Part shown: one piece after another, positions 24,742 to 35,512 of the stretch
Layout: every line of letters starts with the position of its first letter
Numbering within the stretch: position 1 is the first letter of the stretch
Assembly (NCBI RefSeq): GCF_004011695.2
Contig: NC_082409.1
Location: 744,001-808,000, forward strand
DNA length: 64,000 bases
Reading direction: 5' to 3'
Origin: Ascochyta rabiei
Lineage: Eukaryota > Ascomycota > Dothideomycetes > Pleosporales > Didymellaceae
Program-made: the position numbers and the translations under genes
Notes under the pieces: generated by a model
What the model saw: only the letters and a program-made list of their open reading frames with translations
Database searches by the model: none
Told to the model about the DNA's origin: nothing

Positions 24742-26351
24742 GGGAGGCGATCTCGGGAAGCCTGGTGTAACTGAATTTTAGCCTCCGCTGCTGCAACTTT
24801 GGTTGAACGCCGACAAAATGTTCTGGGATTTTGGGCAAAGAATGTTGCTAGAACCTTCCACGGACACGACTGCCACAATATAACACAACCGCAGACTACA
24901 GGAGCCGCCGGCCGCCAGTGGCCATGGCTGGAGCGCAGAACCATCGCCGCCAAACACCAATCGCCAATCACAATAATCCTCCCATCTCGCTGCAGCGCCG
25001 TAGGTATGCTACGGCGTACAGCTGCAACTGCCTCAACGCTGGCTGCGTTTGAGCGTGCACCGCTGTGGCTTGCACCATAGCTTGTTGGCGTCCAGGGTCT
25101 TCCTTGTCTGACAGCTACCATATCGTGGTGGCCAAACCTCTTGCCGATTTCCTTCCACTACAAAGTCGTTTGCTCACAACAACAACAACAACAACAACAA
25201 CAACGACGACGACAAGGCCGGCAAACAGCTGGCCTAAGCAGCCGCCGAGTAGAGTGGGTTCCCACGCCCTCCAGCCAATCCGTAAGTCGGTGAGGCTGGG
25301 ATTGGCAGTCTCAGCGCGTTGCCAGCAGCAACAGGCATGGCAGGAAGCGAGATCTCCACTCCACAGGTTCACGTTTGCCATGTGCTGTTCACTCCTTACC
25401 AGCCTGCTGGCGTGCGCACCAATGCGAGTACCGGTACGCGTGTACTCGCTGGTGCAATCTCTTCGACCGAGCCTGCAACGTATGGCCCCTGGAAGGCTGG
25501 CTGCGGAGTCATGTCCAGTACAAGCAAAAATTCACTGCAGCTGTGTCCAAGCACTCGAGTGCTTTTGAGCTAGCTTCACATGCACCAGCGGTGCTCTCGA
25601 AATGCTGCACAGGGGCAGTTTCCTGTTGAAGTCATCGTGTGGGCAGACCTGTCACTTCAAGACAAGCGTAACCAAAGGCCCCATACCCGGCAGGCCGACT
25701 CCCAACATGCACCAAACCATATAGCCACCCTTGCCAGTACCAAGTCGTCTATCAACATGGGTTCGATGAGTAGTGTTCTCTAATCATAAGGAACCGTTCG
25801 CCTACCGGTGACCACCAGGGTATCCTCGCTTGCATGTCTCCGTCATTGAGCACGTGCCAGCCTCTCCGATCTCCGCATCAGCACAGCTCAAGCTCAGACG
25901 TACCTCCAGCATCTCACCATTCACACGATTGCACACTGAACAGCCTCACTAGCGCTGGAACGTAAAACCTGAGCACTGGACGAGGCGAACAAAATACCCT
26001 GCGGTCTGTATAGCCCCTGACCTACTATCCTTGCCATAAAAGTCCTCAAGCGCGCATCGGTACCAGCAGTCAGCAGTCAGCTACCGCGACTGTACCACAC
26101 CTCATTGAACGCTTCTTCTTCCGTTCCAACTCACACCGTCTGGAAGTTTGCCTACTATCTGCATTTAGGTTTCGCCCATTTCTTGTGTCCTTGCATACAG
26201 CTCGCTCCACCTCATTTGTCCCCGCGGCCCGCCTCCCGTGACCAGGCCCACGGCGCGGCTATCCGGTAGGCAGCGGCCATTTTGCTGCGCTTTTCGAGTC
26301 TCCTCGAGACTGCGACTCCTCTACTCTTCCAAGTTCTACACAGCAGCGACT
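24742..26351. other. Intergenic, divergent promoters of the DnaJ/TPR and Yippee genes
   Basis: No convincing gene; overlapping short frames on both strands lack conserved motifs. An ACA microsatellite lies at about 25175-25213. The last 250 bp before the Yippee start are C/T-rich, as often seen in fungal 5' untranslated regions. Confidence 0.6.
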
Positions 26352-26734
26352 ATGGGGCTCTCTTACAACGTCTACCTCAACTCATCGCGCATCTACGGTT
26401 GCAAGAACTGCAAGACGCACCTGTCGAACCACGATGACATCCTTAGCAGGGTCCGTATAGTATCAGCTACCAAGCTCTACTGGCAGCTGATCTTTTGCAG
26501 AACTTCCGCGGCCAGCATGGCAAAGCATACCTGTTCGACAGCGTCGTCAACATCTCCGAGTCTGAGCCCAACGAGCGCAACATGACGACCGGCCGCCACG
26601 TCGTACGCGATATTCACTGCCGCCAGTGTAAGGAGACCGTGGGCTGGAAGTATGACAAGGCTTATGAGGCCAGCGAGAAGTACAAGGAAGGGAAGTTCAT
26701 CTTGGAAGCGGAGCTGCTCTGCACCGTCACATGA
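26352..26734 (+). CDS. Yippee-like zinc-binding protein
   Basis: Two exons (26352-26450 and 26501-26734) with a 50-bp intron give 110 aa, the normal Yippee size. The zinc ligands are exactly spaced as in the family: Cys17 and Cys20 (CKNC), then 52 residues, then Cys73 and Cys76 (CRQC). Other conserved pieces are GQHGKAYLF, MTTGRHVVRDI and VGWKY. The fold is a single zinc-bound beta domain related to the cereblon and RIG-I zinc domains. In yeasts the relative is a subunit linked to a GID/CTLH-type ubiquitin ligase (Moh1 in budding yeast); that role here is inferred from family knowledge. The donor, GTCCGT, is slightly unusual, but the frame and motif only join with this intron. Confidence 0.93.
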
Positions 26735-26898
26735 AGCGATGCCATCACGCCTCGACGCACGACCGCACCACTATCGCATTCATACGGAGTCTGGGTAACG
26801 AGTATAGGAGTTTTGGGATGGGAGTCTGATGTTATTGTATCTAGTGACGCCTTGGGCGCAAGGGTCACGCCGTGGAACGCATCTGCTTTGGTATGTGG

Positions 26899-27144
26899 CC
26901 ATGGTGCCTTGGATCCCTCTCCATGATTGACATGATGCCTTTGACACTCTCCATGCTCGACACAGTGTGATTGACATGATGCCTTTGACACTCTCCATGC
27001 TTGACACAGTGTGATTGACATGATGCCTTTGACACTCTCCATGCTTGACACAGTGTGATTGACATGATGCCTTTGACACTCTCCATGCTCGACACAGTGT
27101 GATTTACATGGTACCTTTGATCCCTCTCCATGAATGACATAGTG
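26899..27144. repeat. 44-bp minisatellite
   Basis: Four nearly identical units (26926-26969, 26970-27013, 27014-27057 and 27058-27101) start ATTGACATGATGCC and end CACAGTGTG. They are flanked by a half unit on the left and a degraded unit to 27144. The units differ from each other at one T/C position. The array lies 165 bp after the Yippee stop and about 425 bp before the dehydrogenase start. Minus-strand open frames run through it in more than one frame, but 44 is not a multiple of three, so they are accidental. Confidence 0.9.
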
Positions 27145-27389
27145 CCAGCAGCACCCCTGCAGAATTATTTTCCTCGGCAATGCAAGCGCTTTACCAACGA
27201 GACAGTCTGACATGTCGTCTTCCGTATGCAGCCTATTTAACCAAACGCCTCCGGCCGGCTGCGGGGTAGGCGAACCTCGGCGGGGTTCAAGCCATCGTCA
27301 CAAGAGCTTGCAACTCAACCTGGCCAGCGCCATCCGAACTCGGAACACAGGGCGTACTTGGTGAACTAGGACCCACTCCAGCTTGCCTT

Positions 27390-27480
27390 GACTTGATTTC
27401 ACTTGACTTGACTTGACCTGACTTGACTTGACTTGCCTTGACTTGACTTGCCTTGACTTGCCTTGACTTGACTTGACTGC
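27390..27480. repeat. Pentanucleotide CTTGA repeat
   Basis: Imperfect copies of CTTGA with CCTTGA variants lie 90-180 bp before the dehydrogenase start, within its likely promoter or 5' leader. Confidence 0.85.
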
Positions 27481-27569
27481 GTGTCTCTTGATTCTTCTCT
27501 TCCCACCGGCTGCACATTGACTGCTCCTCGCTATCCAAGACGTTTGCACCAGTTCGCGCCAATCCAAAC

Positions 27570-28794
27570 ATGTCGACCGATACCATGAAAGCAGTGGTTT
27601 TCCACGGACCGGGGAAGGTGACTGTCGAGGACCGACCCATTCCGAAGATCCAGGATCATGGTGATATTGTTGTCAAGGTCGACAAGGTAGATTTTGGGCT
27701 ACCCTACCCGTATGGGTCACGCTGACATCTGGTAGACAGCGCTGTGTGGCAGGTAGGCCGTTCTAGAGTGCCTATCGTTTGACTGATTTACCTGACACAA
27801 TACGCCATATAGTGAACTGCACGTCTTCCGAGGCCACCAGCCATCCGGAACCGGCTTCGTCATGGGTCACGAGTTTACTGGACATGTCCACGAGGTAGGC
27901 TCGGCGGTCAAGTCGATCAAAGTTGGCGACCGCGTGGTCTCGCCGTTCACGACATCATGCGGAGAATGCTTCTACTGCCAGCACGGATTCTCCTCGCGAT
28001 GCACAAAGTCCCTGCTCCTGGGTTCAACTGCCCTGGACGGCGCCCAGGCGCAATTTGTCCGTGTGCCAACAGCAGATGGTTCGGTCATGAAGGCACCGTC
28101 TTCCATCAAGGACGAAGCACTGGTTCTTATGGCGGACATCTTCCCCACAGGCATGTTTGCCGCCAAGAACGGCTTCAAGCACTCCACGCCCGAGGAGATC
28201 AAGGAGAGCGTCGTGGTCCTCATCGGATGCGGCCCTGTAGCTCTCTGTGCCCTGTGCAACATCACCGACTACCAACCCAAGCACATTCTCGCAGTCGACT
28301 CGGTTCCGTCCCGTCTGGAGCTCGCAAAGTCCCTCGGCGCTGAGCCCTGGAACTTCCAGACGGACCGCGAGGGCCTGGACCAGCGCGTAAAGGAGCTTAC
28401 GGACGGACGTGGCGCGGACATTGTCATCGAAGTGGTCGGCCTCTCGCCAGCGCTGAGGATGGGTTTTGAGCTACTGAGGCCCTGGGGCGTCCTCTCGAGC
28501 GTTGGTGTTCACAACGGAGAGATCCCGTGGACGGGCAGCGAAGCGTATGGCAAGAACTTGAGATTGCAAATGGGAAGGTGTCCCGTCAGGAGCATCTTCG
28601 CGGAAGCGCTTGAGAGTTTGGAGAGGCATCAAGACAAGCTCGGGTACGTTTCTATTAGCAGAAGTGGAGAGCGAAGTGCTGACGGTTGTAGGTTTATGGC
28701 GGATAAGATGATGCCGCTGAGCGAAGCTGTCCAAGGTTATGACATGTTCGACAAGATGAAGGTACAAAAGGTAGTCTTTGAGGCGCAGAAGTGA
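27570..28794 (+). CDS. Zinc-dependent alcohol dehydrogenase (MDR family)
   Basis: Exons 27570-27686, 27736-27752 (only 17 nt), 27813-28643 and 28692-28794 give 355 aa. The catalytic zinc ligands are Cys43 (TALCGSELH), His64 and Glu65 (MGHEFTG). The structural zinc set is Cys94, Cys97, Cys100 and Cys108 (CGECFYCQHGFSSRC). The Rossmann part contains IGCGPVAL, then AVDSVPSRLELA with an acidic residue at the end of strand two, as in NAD users. It would oxidise an alcohol or formaldehyde-type substrate; the substrate cannot be told from sequence. The last intron (28644-28691) is 48 nt and has no stop, so reading through it keeps the frame and adds 16 residues. The tiny second exon is supported because it supplies the conserved Cys43. 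Confidence 0.92.
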
Positions 28795-28807
28795 TTGGAA
28801 CCAAGGC

Positions 28808-29075
28808 GTTGGGTTGTTGGTGTTGTTGGTGTTGGTGTTGTTGGTGTTGGTGTTGTTGGTGTTGGTGTTGTTGGTGTTGGTGTTGTTGGTGTTGGTGTTG
28901 TTGGTGTTGGTGTTGTTGGTGTTGGTGTTGTTGGTGTTGGTGTTGTTGGTGTTGGTGTTGTTGGTGTTGGTGTTGTTGGTGTTGGTGTTGAAGGTGTTGG
29001 TGTTGAAGGTGTTGGTGTTGGTGTTGAAGGTGTTGGTGTTGAAGGTGTTGGTGTTGAAGGTGTTGGCGCTGTGGA
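28808..29075. repeat. 15-bp minisatellite (GTTGTTGGTGTTGGT)
   Basis: About 17 units begin 14 bp after the dehydrogenase stop. The first about 12 units are regular, and the last ones carry GTTGAAGGT variants. Because 15 is a multiple of three, open frames cross it on both strands (Val-Gly, Leu-Val or Asn-Thr repeats), but they have no other coding features. It probably lies in the 3' untranslated region. Confidence 0.92.
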
Positions 29076-30053
29076 AGCTGTGAAAGGGGCAGGCTCGAGG
29101 CATTTGTCAGATGCGGGGTGCAGTCATGAGTGAGCATAGGTTCAAGTAAGTCCCTCTGCAAGTCACCCTATCTGAGTCTCGTCGAATATCCTCGCCAGTC
29201 CTGAGCATGACTCGCATGCAGGCCACAAGCACACCAATCGGAGGTACAAGCGTCAGAGCATCCAATCGACCGAGCACAGCCCAGCCCTTTTTTGCCCTGG
29301 TGTCGCCGCGTGTGGAGACGTGTTGGCTGTTGAGCCGCCCGTTTGGCTGTGCACTGCCTGCGGGGTCGCTCTGAGGCGGACGGGGCGCGTTGGTAGCAAG
29401 TCGCAGATGGCAAATGGCAAGCGGCAAGCGGCAAGCGGCAAGCGGCAAGCATTCACCACCGCGATTGTAACGGCCACGCAAGGTGCAAGCTGGCTGGCAT
29501 GACCGTAGACTTGCGCATGTACACAATGAAACGTACGAGTTCCACGTCCAGAGCTCTTGCCCGCAGCTGCATTCCTTCCTCCCCTGCGGCAAGACGCAGC
29601 TTCTCTCGCTAAGAGCTAACCTCTGAGGCGTGCCCCCAAATATTGCCTGGCCCAGCTGCATCGCCCTGTCACTCGACCGTTTGTTTGCCTCCGTTCGACG
29701 ACACACCTCTCCTCTTCCTCTTCCTCTCCCACCACCTCGTCATCCCCCCCTCCTCCGCTCTCCATCTCCCCTCCGTCTCCCCTCCGTCTCCCTTAGCCGC
29801 CGGCCGACCCGCGCCGACCGCCTTCCCCCGCCACTTTCGTAATCGCCTGTGGGTAGCTCCGTTCCCACCACGGCTGCACGTCAACAATCACTAACACCTG
29901 ACGCGACAGTACACACCGACGACCCTCAACACGCGCTCGACTCTCAGGCCCACTCCCATCCGCATCTCCCGCTCCCGTAGGTACCACGTTAATTGCACGT
30001 CGATGCCGCCCTACTGACAACGGCCGCAGCACTTCCTAGGCCATTCATACAAC
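29076..30053. other. Intergenic, promoter and leader of the KH-domain gene
   Basis: No gene seen. A GGCAAGC tandem (five units) lies at about 29416-29450. A long C/T-rich stretch at 29700-29800 is typical of a fungal promoter or leader. A possible leader intron runs from GTAGGTACC near 29978 to CCGCAG near 30029. Confidence 0.55.
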
Positions 30054-31224
30054 ATGTCTGCCGAAGACTCCCAGAACTCCGCTGGCAACGCCAACGCGAT
30101 CGCTGACCAGCTTGACCGCCTGAACGTCGACGGCGAGGCGGCTGATGTGACCCCACGCACCGAGCAGGAGTACGCCGAGTCGCAGCTCACTCTCCGCGCC
30201 ATCGTCTCGTCCAAGGAAGCCGGTGTCATTATCGGCAAGGCGGGCAAGAACGTCGCTGATCTGCGCGACGAGACCGGCGTACGCGCCGGCGTCAGCAAGG
30301 TTGTGCAGGGCGTCCACGACCGCGTGCTCTCCGTCACCGGCAGTCTTTCTGGCATCTCCAAGGCGTATGGTCTGGTCGCCAAGGGTCTGCTCGACGGCGC
30401 ACCTTCCATGGGCATGGGCGGTGTCATCCGTAGCGACGGCACGCACCGTAAGTACCACGGCGCGCCATGTTCTGCAGCAAGCGCCAAGCTGCGCGAAGAT
30501 GAACCGCAAGCTGACTCTCTTAGCCATCCGCCTCCTCATCTCGCACAACCAGATGGGCACCATCATTGGCCGTCAAGGCCTGAAGATTAAGCAGATTCAG
30601 GACGCCTCTGGTGTTCGCATGGTCGCCCAAAAGGAGATGCTCCCTCAATCTACCGAGCGCATTGTCGAAGTCCAGGGCTCTCCATCAGGCATCGAGAAGG
30701 CTATCTGGGAGATTGGCAAGTGCCTTATCGATGACCACGAGCGCGGCTACGGCACTGTACTCTACAACCCCGCCGTGAGAGTTCAGCCCGGTGCTGGTCC
30801 CCTCACGACCAACAACGGTGGCGCCCCAACAGGCCTTAGCTCTGGACGCTCGTACAACCGCACTGGCCACGGCGCTGACTTCAGCGACTCTCCGCCTTCG
30901 ACGTTCCAGCGTCGCTCTGGCTCCGATGCTGCAAACCGACCCCCGCCCCCGACCCACACCGAAGACGGCGAAGAGATGCAGACGCAGAACATCAGCATTC
31001 CTTCTGACATGGTCGGCTGCATCATCGGCCGTGGTGGCAGCAAGATCAGCGAGATCCGCAAGACGTCCGGCGCTCGCATCTCCATTGCCAAAGCACCTCA
31101 CGACGATACTGGCGAGCGCATGTTCACAATCACTGGTAGTGCCAGTGCCAACGAGAAGGCATTGTACCTCCTTTACGAGAACCTCGAGGCCGAGAAGATG
31201 CGACGTAGCCAGGCTCAGGACTAG
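30054..31224 (+). CDS. Three-KH-domain RNA-binding protein (Rnc1/PCBP-like)
   Basis: Two exons (30054-30447 and 30524-31224) with a 76-bp intron give 364 aa. Three KH domains, each with its GXXG loop, are seen: VIIGKAGKN (about 58-66), TIIGRQGLK (about 146) and CIIGRGGSK (about 299). KH1 and KH2 are close together, with a Ser/Pro/Gly-rich linker of about 80 residues before KH3. This is the arrangement of poly(C)-binding proteins, fission yeast Rnc1 and budding yeast Pbp2/Hek2. Such proteins bind single-stranded C- or U-rich RNA and control mRNA stability or localisation. The third domain ends close to the C-terminus (KMRRSQAQD). Confidence 0.93.
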
Positions 31225-32135
31225 AGGTTTTGACCAAAATCGTACGCGCCTGTGCGGGATTGCGATTTTTCGAGGCTCTCTTCGATGAGGATCCTTGGGA
31301 AAACGTGCACCGAGCGAGAAGCATGGACCTGCCTGATCCCCTTCCTGTTATTTGCTCATGGATACCACGGATGCTCGGCTCGTTGTTTCCTTTTTCTTTC
31401 AGAACCGTTATTGTCGACAAGTGCCGGTTGAGCGCTTCACGATGTGATGACTTATGGCTTTGATATCCGGACAGCCCATCTGCCTGCAAGTCGAGGCAGA
31501 TATGGCGTCCTGTTTTGTTTTGGATGGGTTTGGCGAAGAAGACAACAGGCAGCGGTAAATCGATGGACCAACCACAGCCCGCACCTTTTTCAGACGACAT
31601 CCTCGGCGCCCATGGCCGCACTTCGTCAAGCCCGGTCACACTCTATCATCCGTCTCCCACACACCCTCCTTACCCACCGATAATCGCGAATACAATACCA
31701 AGAACATCTACCTCTCAGCTCTAATTACGCATCTGCAACCGTCATGGGTGCAGCAGATGGCTTTATTGGTTATATACCTAATGTAGAGTAGTAATGGAGT
31801 GAGATGAACCCAGGTTACTCTTTCAGTGATGTCACTTGATCTGTGGCCAGCTCTTGCGCGATAGCGACGTGTCTCGGCTTGATTCTATTTCTTCGATTCG
31901 TCTCGGGGTTGTTTCCTATGTATTACCCCTCATCACCCATTGGCGGCTGTGGCAAGCTCGCTTATGCAGTCGTGATTCGTAGCTGCGCCTCGAAAAGCGC
32001 CGGTGGATCCTAATAACGCCGAATCCATGCAAAACACCTGCCCAATGCAAAATCCAGACCCGGGCTGCAACAGAACCACTCGACCTGGCGACAGTCAAGT
32101 CACTCTTCGACTCAGGCTTCGACTCAGGCTTCGAT
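31225..32135. other. Intergenic, 3' region of the KH gene
   Basis: No gene recognised. A 12-bp tandem (CTCAGGCTTCGA, three to four units) lies at about 32108-32150 and just enters the end of the next gene. Confidence 0.5.
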
Positions 32136-32837
32136 TCAGGCTTCGCCTCTTACGATCCTGCCAACAGCGCTCTTGACAAGCACCCACATGGGCCCTGCGT
32201 TGACCTCTCTCTTCGCACTCCCCTTCCCTGACAGGTCGCCCCCTTCACCGCTCAAGCCGCACTTCCTCTTCCACTCTTCCTTCCAGCCCCGCTCCACACT
32301 CTGCTGCTTTTCCTTGAGCAGTTGGCCAGCACCCCTTTTCCCTTGCCTCCTGTACCCGCGCATAAACGCCGTCCACTCTTTCCTTTCCTTGACGAAGATG
32401 ACCACGCCGTTGCCGGCGTCAATGGGCGCGCTGTCGGCTACGATGCGCGCTTCCCATGCGGAGCTGACGGGCTGAAATGTGAAGCTGTCGGTCTGCAGGA
32501 CGTAGTATCTCTTCCTTTTCCCGTACTTGGACGCGGCTTGCGAAGAGGGCGTTATCCAGCGTGAAGCCGAGGACCAGATGCCGTCGGCCACGGCTTCGTG
32601 GAGCAACGCCGAAGGGATGTAATGCCGGCAGGTGAGGATCAGTTTGTTGCGGAGCAGCGTCATGTTGATGTCTGGGTGCGCTGGGGCGATGTTGGGGGAG
32701 TAGGCCAGAAGAGGTTTGCTGGCACGTGTGGACCGCGTCGAGGGTTTGGGCATTGGGTTGTTTTGCCCCCCGTGTCCTCGAAGGACGGTTGTAAATGTGT
32801 GAGGGGCAGACATGGTCTGTGTTTGGACGGAAGCCAT
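32136..32837 (-). CDS. Hypothetical protein, 233 aa
   Basis: An uninterrupted minus-strand frame from ATG 32837. I do not recognise a family. The product is basic. It has a possible folded centre (about residues 65-165) with HYIPSALLHEAVADGIW and RYYVLQTDSFTFQPVSSAW, a stretch GVVIFVKERKEWTAFMRGYR, then a Lys/Arg/Gly-rich tail. There is no signal peptide or membrane segment. The opposite strand also has open frames, but this one is the longest and has a balanced composition with aromatic residues. It could be a lineage-restricted ascomycete protein; expression evidence is missing. Confidence 0.5.
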   Translation of the reverse strand: MASVQTQTMSAPHTFTTVLRGHGGQNNPMPKPSTRSTRASKPLLAYSPNIAPAHPDINMTLLRNKLILTCRHYIPSALLHEAVADGIWSSASRWITPSSQAASKYGKRKRYYVLQTDSFTFQPVSSAWEARIVADSAPIDAGNGVVIFVKERKEWTAFMRGYRRQGKRGAGQLLKEKQQSVERGWKEEWKRKCGLSGEGGDLSGKGSAKREVNAGPMWVLVKSAVGRIVRGEA

Positions 32838-34210
32838 GGTGTGTATGTGTGCTCTGGTCTGCGTGGAAGACTGTATTCACGGCGGCGTGCCCTGAAATGT
32901 TGGAAGCGATGTGTGTGTAGGATTGTCAAGTCTGGCGTCTGCAAAAGTAGACAAGCAAGGGAAGTGGGATGCCAGCACTCTTAAGACTGCCTTCAACCCA
33001 GTTTGAAATGGGTTAGCACTGCTTCGGAAATCAGTCGGGCGTGCATGTACCACTCGTCTAAACATGCACATGCTGCAAGTACCGCGTGAACTCTGACGGT
33101 CAGTCATGTGGCAAGCATAGAAGGACAAGCGAGAATCGCCGAACCTCACCGCACCGCACTCCAGACCTCAGATTGCATCTCACCGCACAAGATCGGTAGC
33201 CTCACTTCAGGAAGGACGGCACGAATCAGGGGAGAACACCAGCATCTCAGCAACACCCCATTTGGCCATGGAGCCGTGTGGTTATCCCCGGTGCCAAGCA
33301 GTATGACAGGACAGCAAAGAAAGCCAGAGAGCTGCAAAGGGAGGTTGGTGCGGATCACAAGGGAAAGAAGCTAGCATCACCGCCTTGTCAGCCTGATCCC
33401 GCGGGTACCCACTTGAGGAGGAAAAGCTGGGGGAAAAGCGAGACATGAAGACGAAAAAAAGACGGTCCAGGACGTGGACAAAGCCCCACTTGATCAAACA
33501 TTCGAGGAGGTCCCGGCTTTGGTACGCTGTGAGACGCCCGGCGATTTCCCCCTTCCGTTTGCTTCTAGGAGTAGCGACCAGACAGGTGTGTGAGGTTTGA
33601 CACGTCACGGGCAATCGATCGGGGGGGGGGGGGGGGGGGGTTCAAACAAAGTGCAGGGACATGGCTGCCACGCCCTCTGCGCAGCACAGCGAGCACAATG
33701 CGATACCGCCGCTGCTGTGCAGTCAGTCTTACTCTGTGCATCTGCTTCGTACATGCCGTCATTAGAGCGGTGACTAGAAGTTTCACGACGTAGACAAGCG
33801 CAAGGTACGCAGATGCGGCGCTGCGCCAAAGCACTGTAGCTGGATGGTGGGGTGACAGCCTTGCAAACATGGCGTGCATGGCTGACGCTTGGCAGCTGCT
33901 CGTTCCGACCAGCGCGTTCCGATGTTCCGAGATTTCAGATGGGTAATTTTAGGGTTACACGTGCATTAGCGTTCCCGGAGCTTGATGCCACCTTTGACAT
34001 TGCTCGCTCGGACGTCACTATTCTATCGTGCAAAGGGCCACTTGTCTTTCCTTTCCTTTCCTCTCCTCTCCTCTTCACTTCTCATTGCTGAGATTGCGAC
34101 ACTGCGCACACGATAGCGCACCGCGTTCCTTTCCTCTGTGCACACGCTCGGCACTTTGCGCATTTGAGAAGCAATCATCGTTCTTTGCGCCCGTCGACTT
34201 GGAGAATACA
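32838..34210. other. Intergenic, promoter of the transporter gene
   Basis: No convincing gene. A run of 20 G lies at 33621-33640. A TTTCC/CTCCT pyrimidine stretch lies at about 34047-34085, 125-165 bp before the HUT1 start, as in many fungal promoters. Confidence 0.55.
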
Positions 34211-35512
34211 ATGGCGACACCGGCGAAGCGCACGGCTTCTGGGACCAAGCAACACGCTAATGGCTTCTCGCACCAGCTGGACGATGCCGTGCACTCCATC
34301 GAGAAGAAGATTGAGGAGCAGGCAGAACTCGCTGCGCGAAACCCAGCTGAGCAGAAAGAGGCGGGCATTGTGCAGTTGATTGTTTGTGTCGGAGGAATCT
34401 ACGCCAGTTTGTGAGTGGAGCTGCATCTTGCTAGAGCTACGCACTATACGGACAAGTGCTGACAAGGCAACAGCTTGAGCTGGGCATACCTCCAAGAACG
34501 GCTTACTACCACAACCCACGGTCCCTCGAATGCGCGCTTCACATATCCAGTCTTCCTCAACACCATCCAGTCTGGCTTCGCTGCCATCACAGGCTTGGTC
34601 TACCTCTTTCTGTCTGCGCCACGCAGCAAGACGACAGGCGCGCGCCGAGTACCACCCATCTTCCCTTCCAAACAGATACTGTTCCCACTACTCTTGATCG
34701 CCATCACCTCGTCGCTCGCATCGCCATTCGGATACGCTAGTCTCAAGCACCTCGACTATGTCACCTTCACCCTCGCCAAGAGCTGCAAGCTTCTTCCAGT
34801 AATGGCTCTGCACATCACACTCTTCCAGAAACGGTACCCGCTGTACAAGTACGCGGTCATTGTGTGTGTCACCCTCGGCGTAGCCATGTTCACGCTGTAC
34901 AACCCGTCCACGGCCAAGAAAGCAGCAAAAAAGGGTGTCAGCGCCGATGCCTCCAAGACACTCGGTCTCTTCCTCTTGGGCGTTAACCTCCTCTTCGACG
35001 GCCTGACGAACACCGTGCAAGACAACATCTTCACAAAGTTCAAGGGATTCAGCGGACCTCAGATGATGTGTGCCCAGAACATCATGTCCACTGCACTGAC
35101 AGTCAGCTACCTCTTGATCTCGCCCTACATCGCCGGCACACCCCTTGGCTCCTACATCGGCCTCTCGCCCACAGGCAACGGCGAGCTTAGCGACGCGCTG
35201 GCATTTGTAACCACGTACCCGTCCGTCGGCTGGGACGTGCTCGGGTTCGCAGCATGTGGCGCAGTGGGCCAGGTCTTCATCTTCAACACGCTCGCCCATT
35301 TCAGCTCGCTTCTCCTCGTAACGGTGACAGTTACACGGAAGATGCTGACCATGCTGACGAGCGTGTTCCTGTTCGGACACGCGGTCACGGGCATGCAGTG
35401 GGTGGGCGTTGGGCTGGTGTTTGGTGGAATCGGCGCCGAGGCTGGATACGGACAGCTTGAGAAGAAGAGGAAGGCCGAGGCGAAGCGATTAGCCGCTGCA
35501 AAGCAGCAGTAA
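34211..35512 (+). CDS. hut1: UDP-galactose transporter, HUT1/SLC35B family
   Basis: Exons 34211-34410 and 34474-35512 with a 63-bp intron give 412 aa. The N-terminal about 50 residues are hydrophilic and cytosolic. About nine to ten hydrophobic membrane segments follow, starting with IVQLIVCVGGIYASF. Conserved family pieces are SWAYLQERLTT, LAKSCKLLPVM, FKGFSGPQMMCAQN, ALGAVGQ-like ACGAVGQVFIF and TVTRKMLTML. The C-terminus is Lys-rich (EKKRKAEAKRLAA), a possible ER retrieval signal. The family carries UDP-sugars from the cytosol into the ER or Golgi lumen for protein and lipid glycosylation, which fits with the glycosyltransferase gene at 56.4 kb, although the two are not linked as a unit. 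Confidence 0.92.

Noticed and set aside
22557..24838. Long ORFs on both strands inside the DnaJ/TPR gene
   Set aside because: They are shadow frames of a GC-rich spliced gene whose own frame carries clear TPR and J-domain motifs.
26662..27213. 183-aa minus-strand ORF with repeated CQSHCVEHGE-type units
   Set aside because: The 44-bp minisatellite gives repeats in several frames, and the unit is not a multiple of three.
27170..27250. tRNA-like word on the minus strand (GTTGGTAAAGCGC) and a GGGTTCAAGCC word on the plus strand nearby
   Set aside because: The two lie on opposite strands, no anticodon stem pairs, and there is no matching T-arm or acceptor stem.
28471..29103. 210-aa minus-strand ORF with Asn-Thr repeats
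   Set aside because: It is produced by the 15-bp minisatellite and by the antisense of the dehydrogenase; there are no other gene features.
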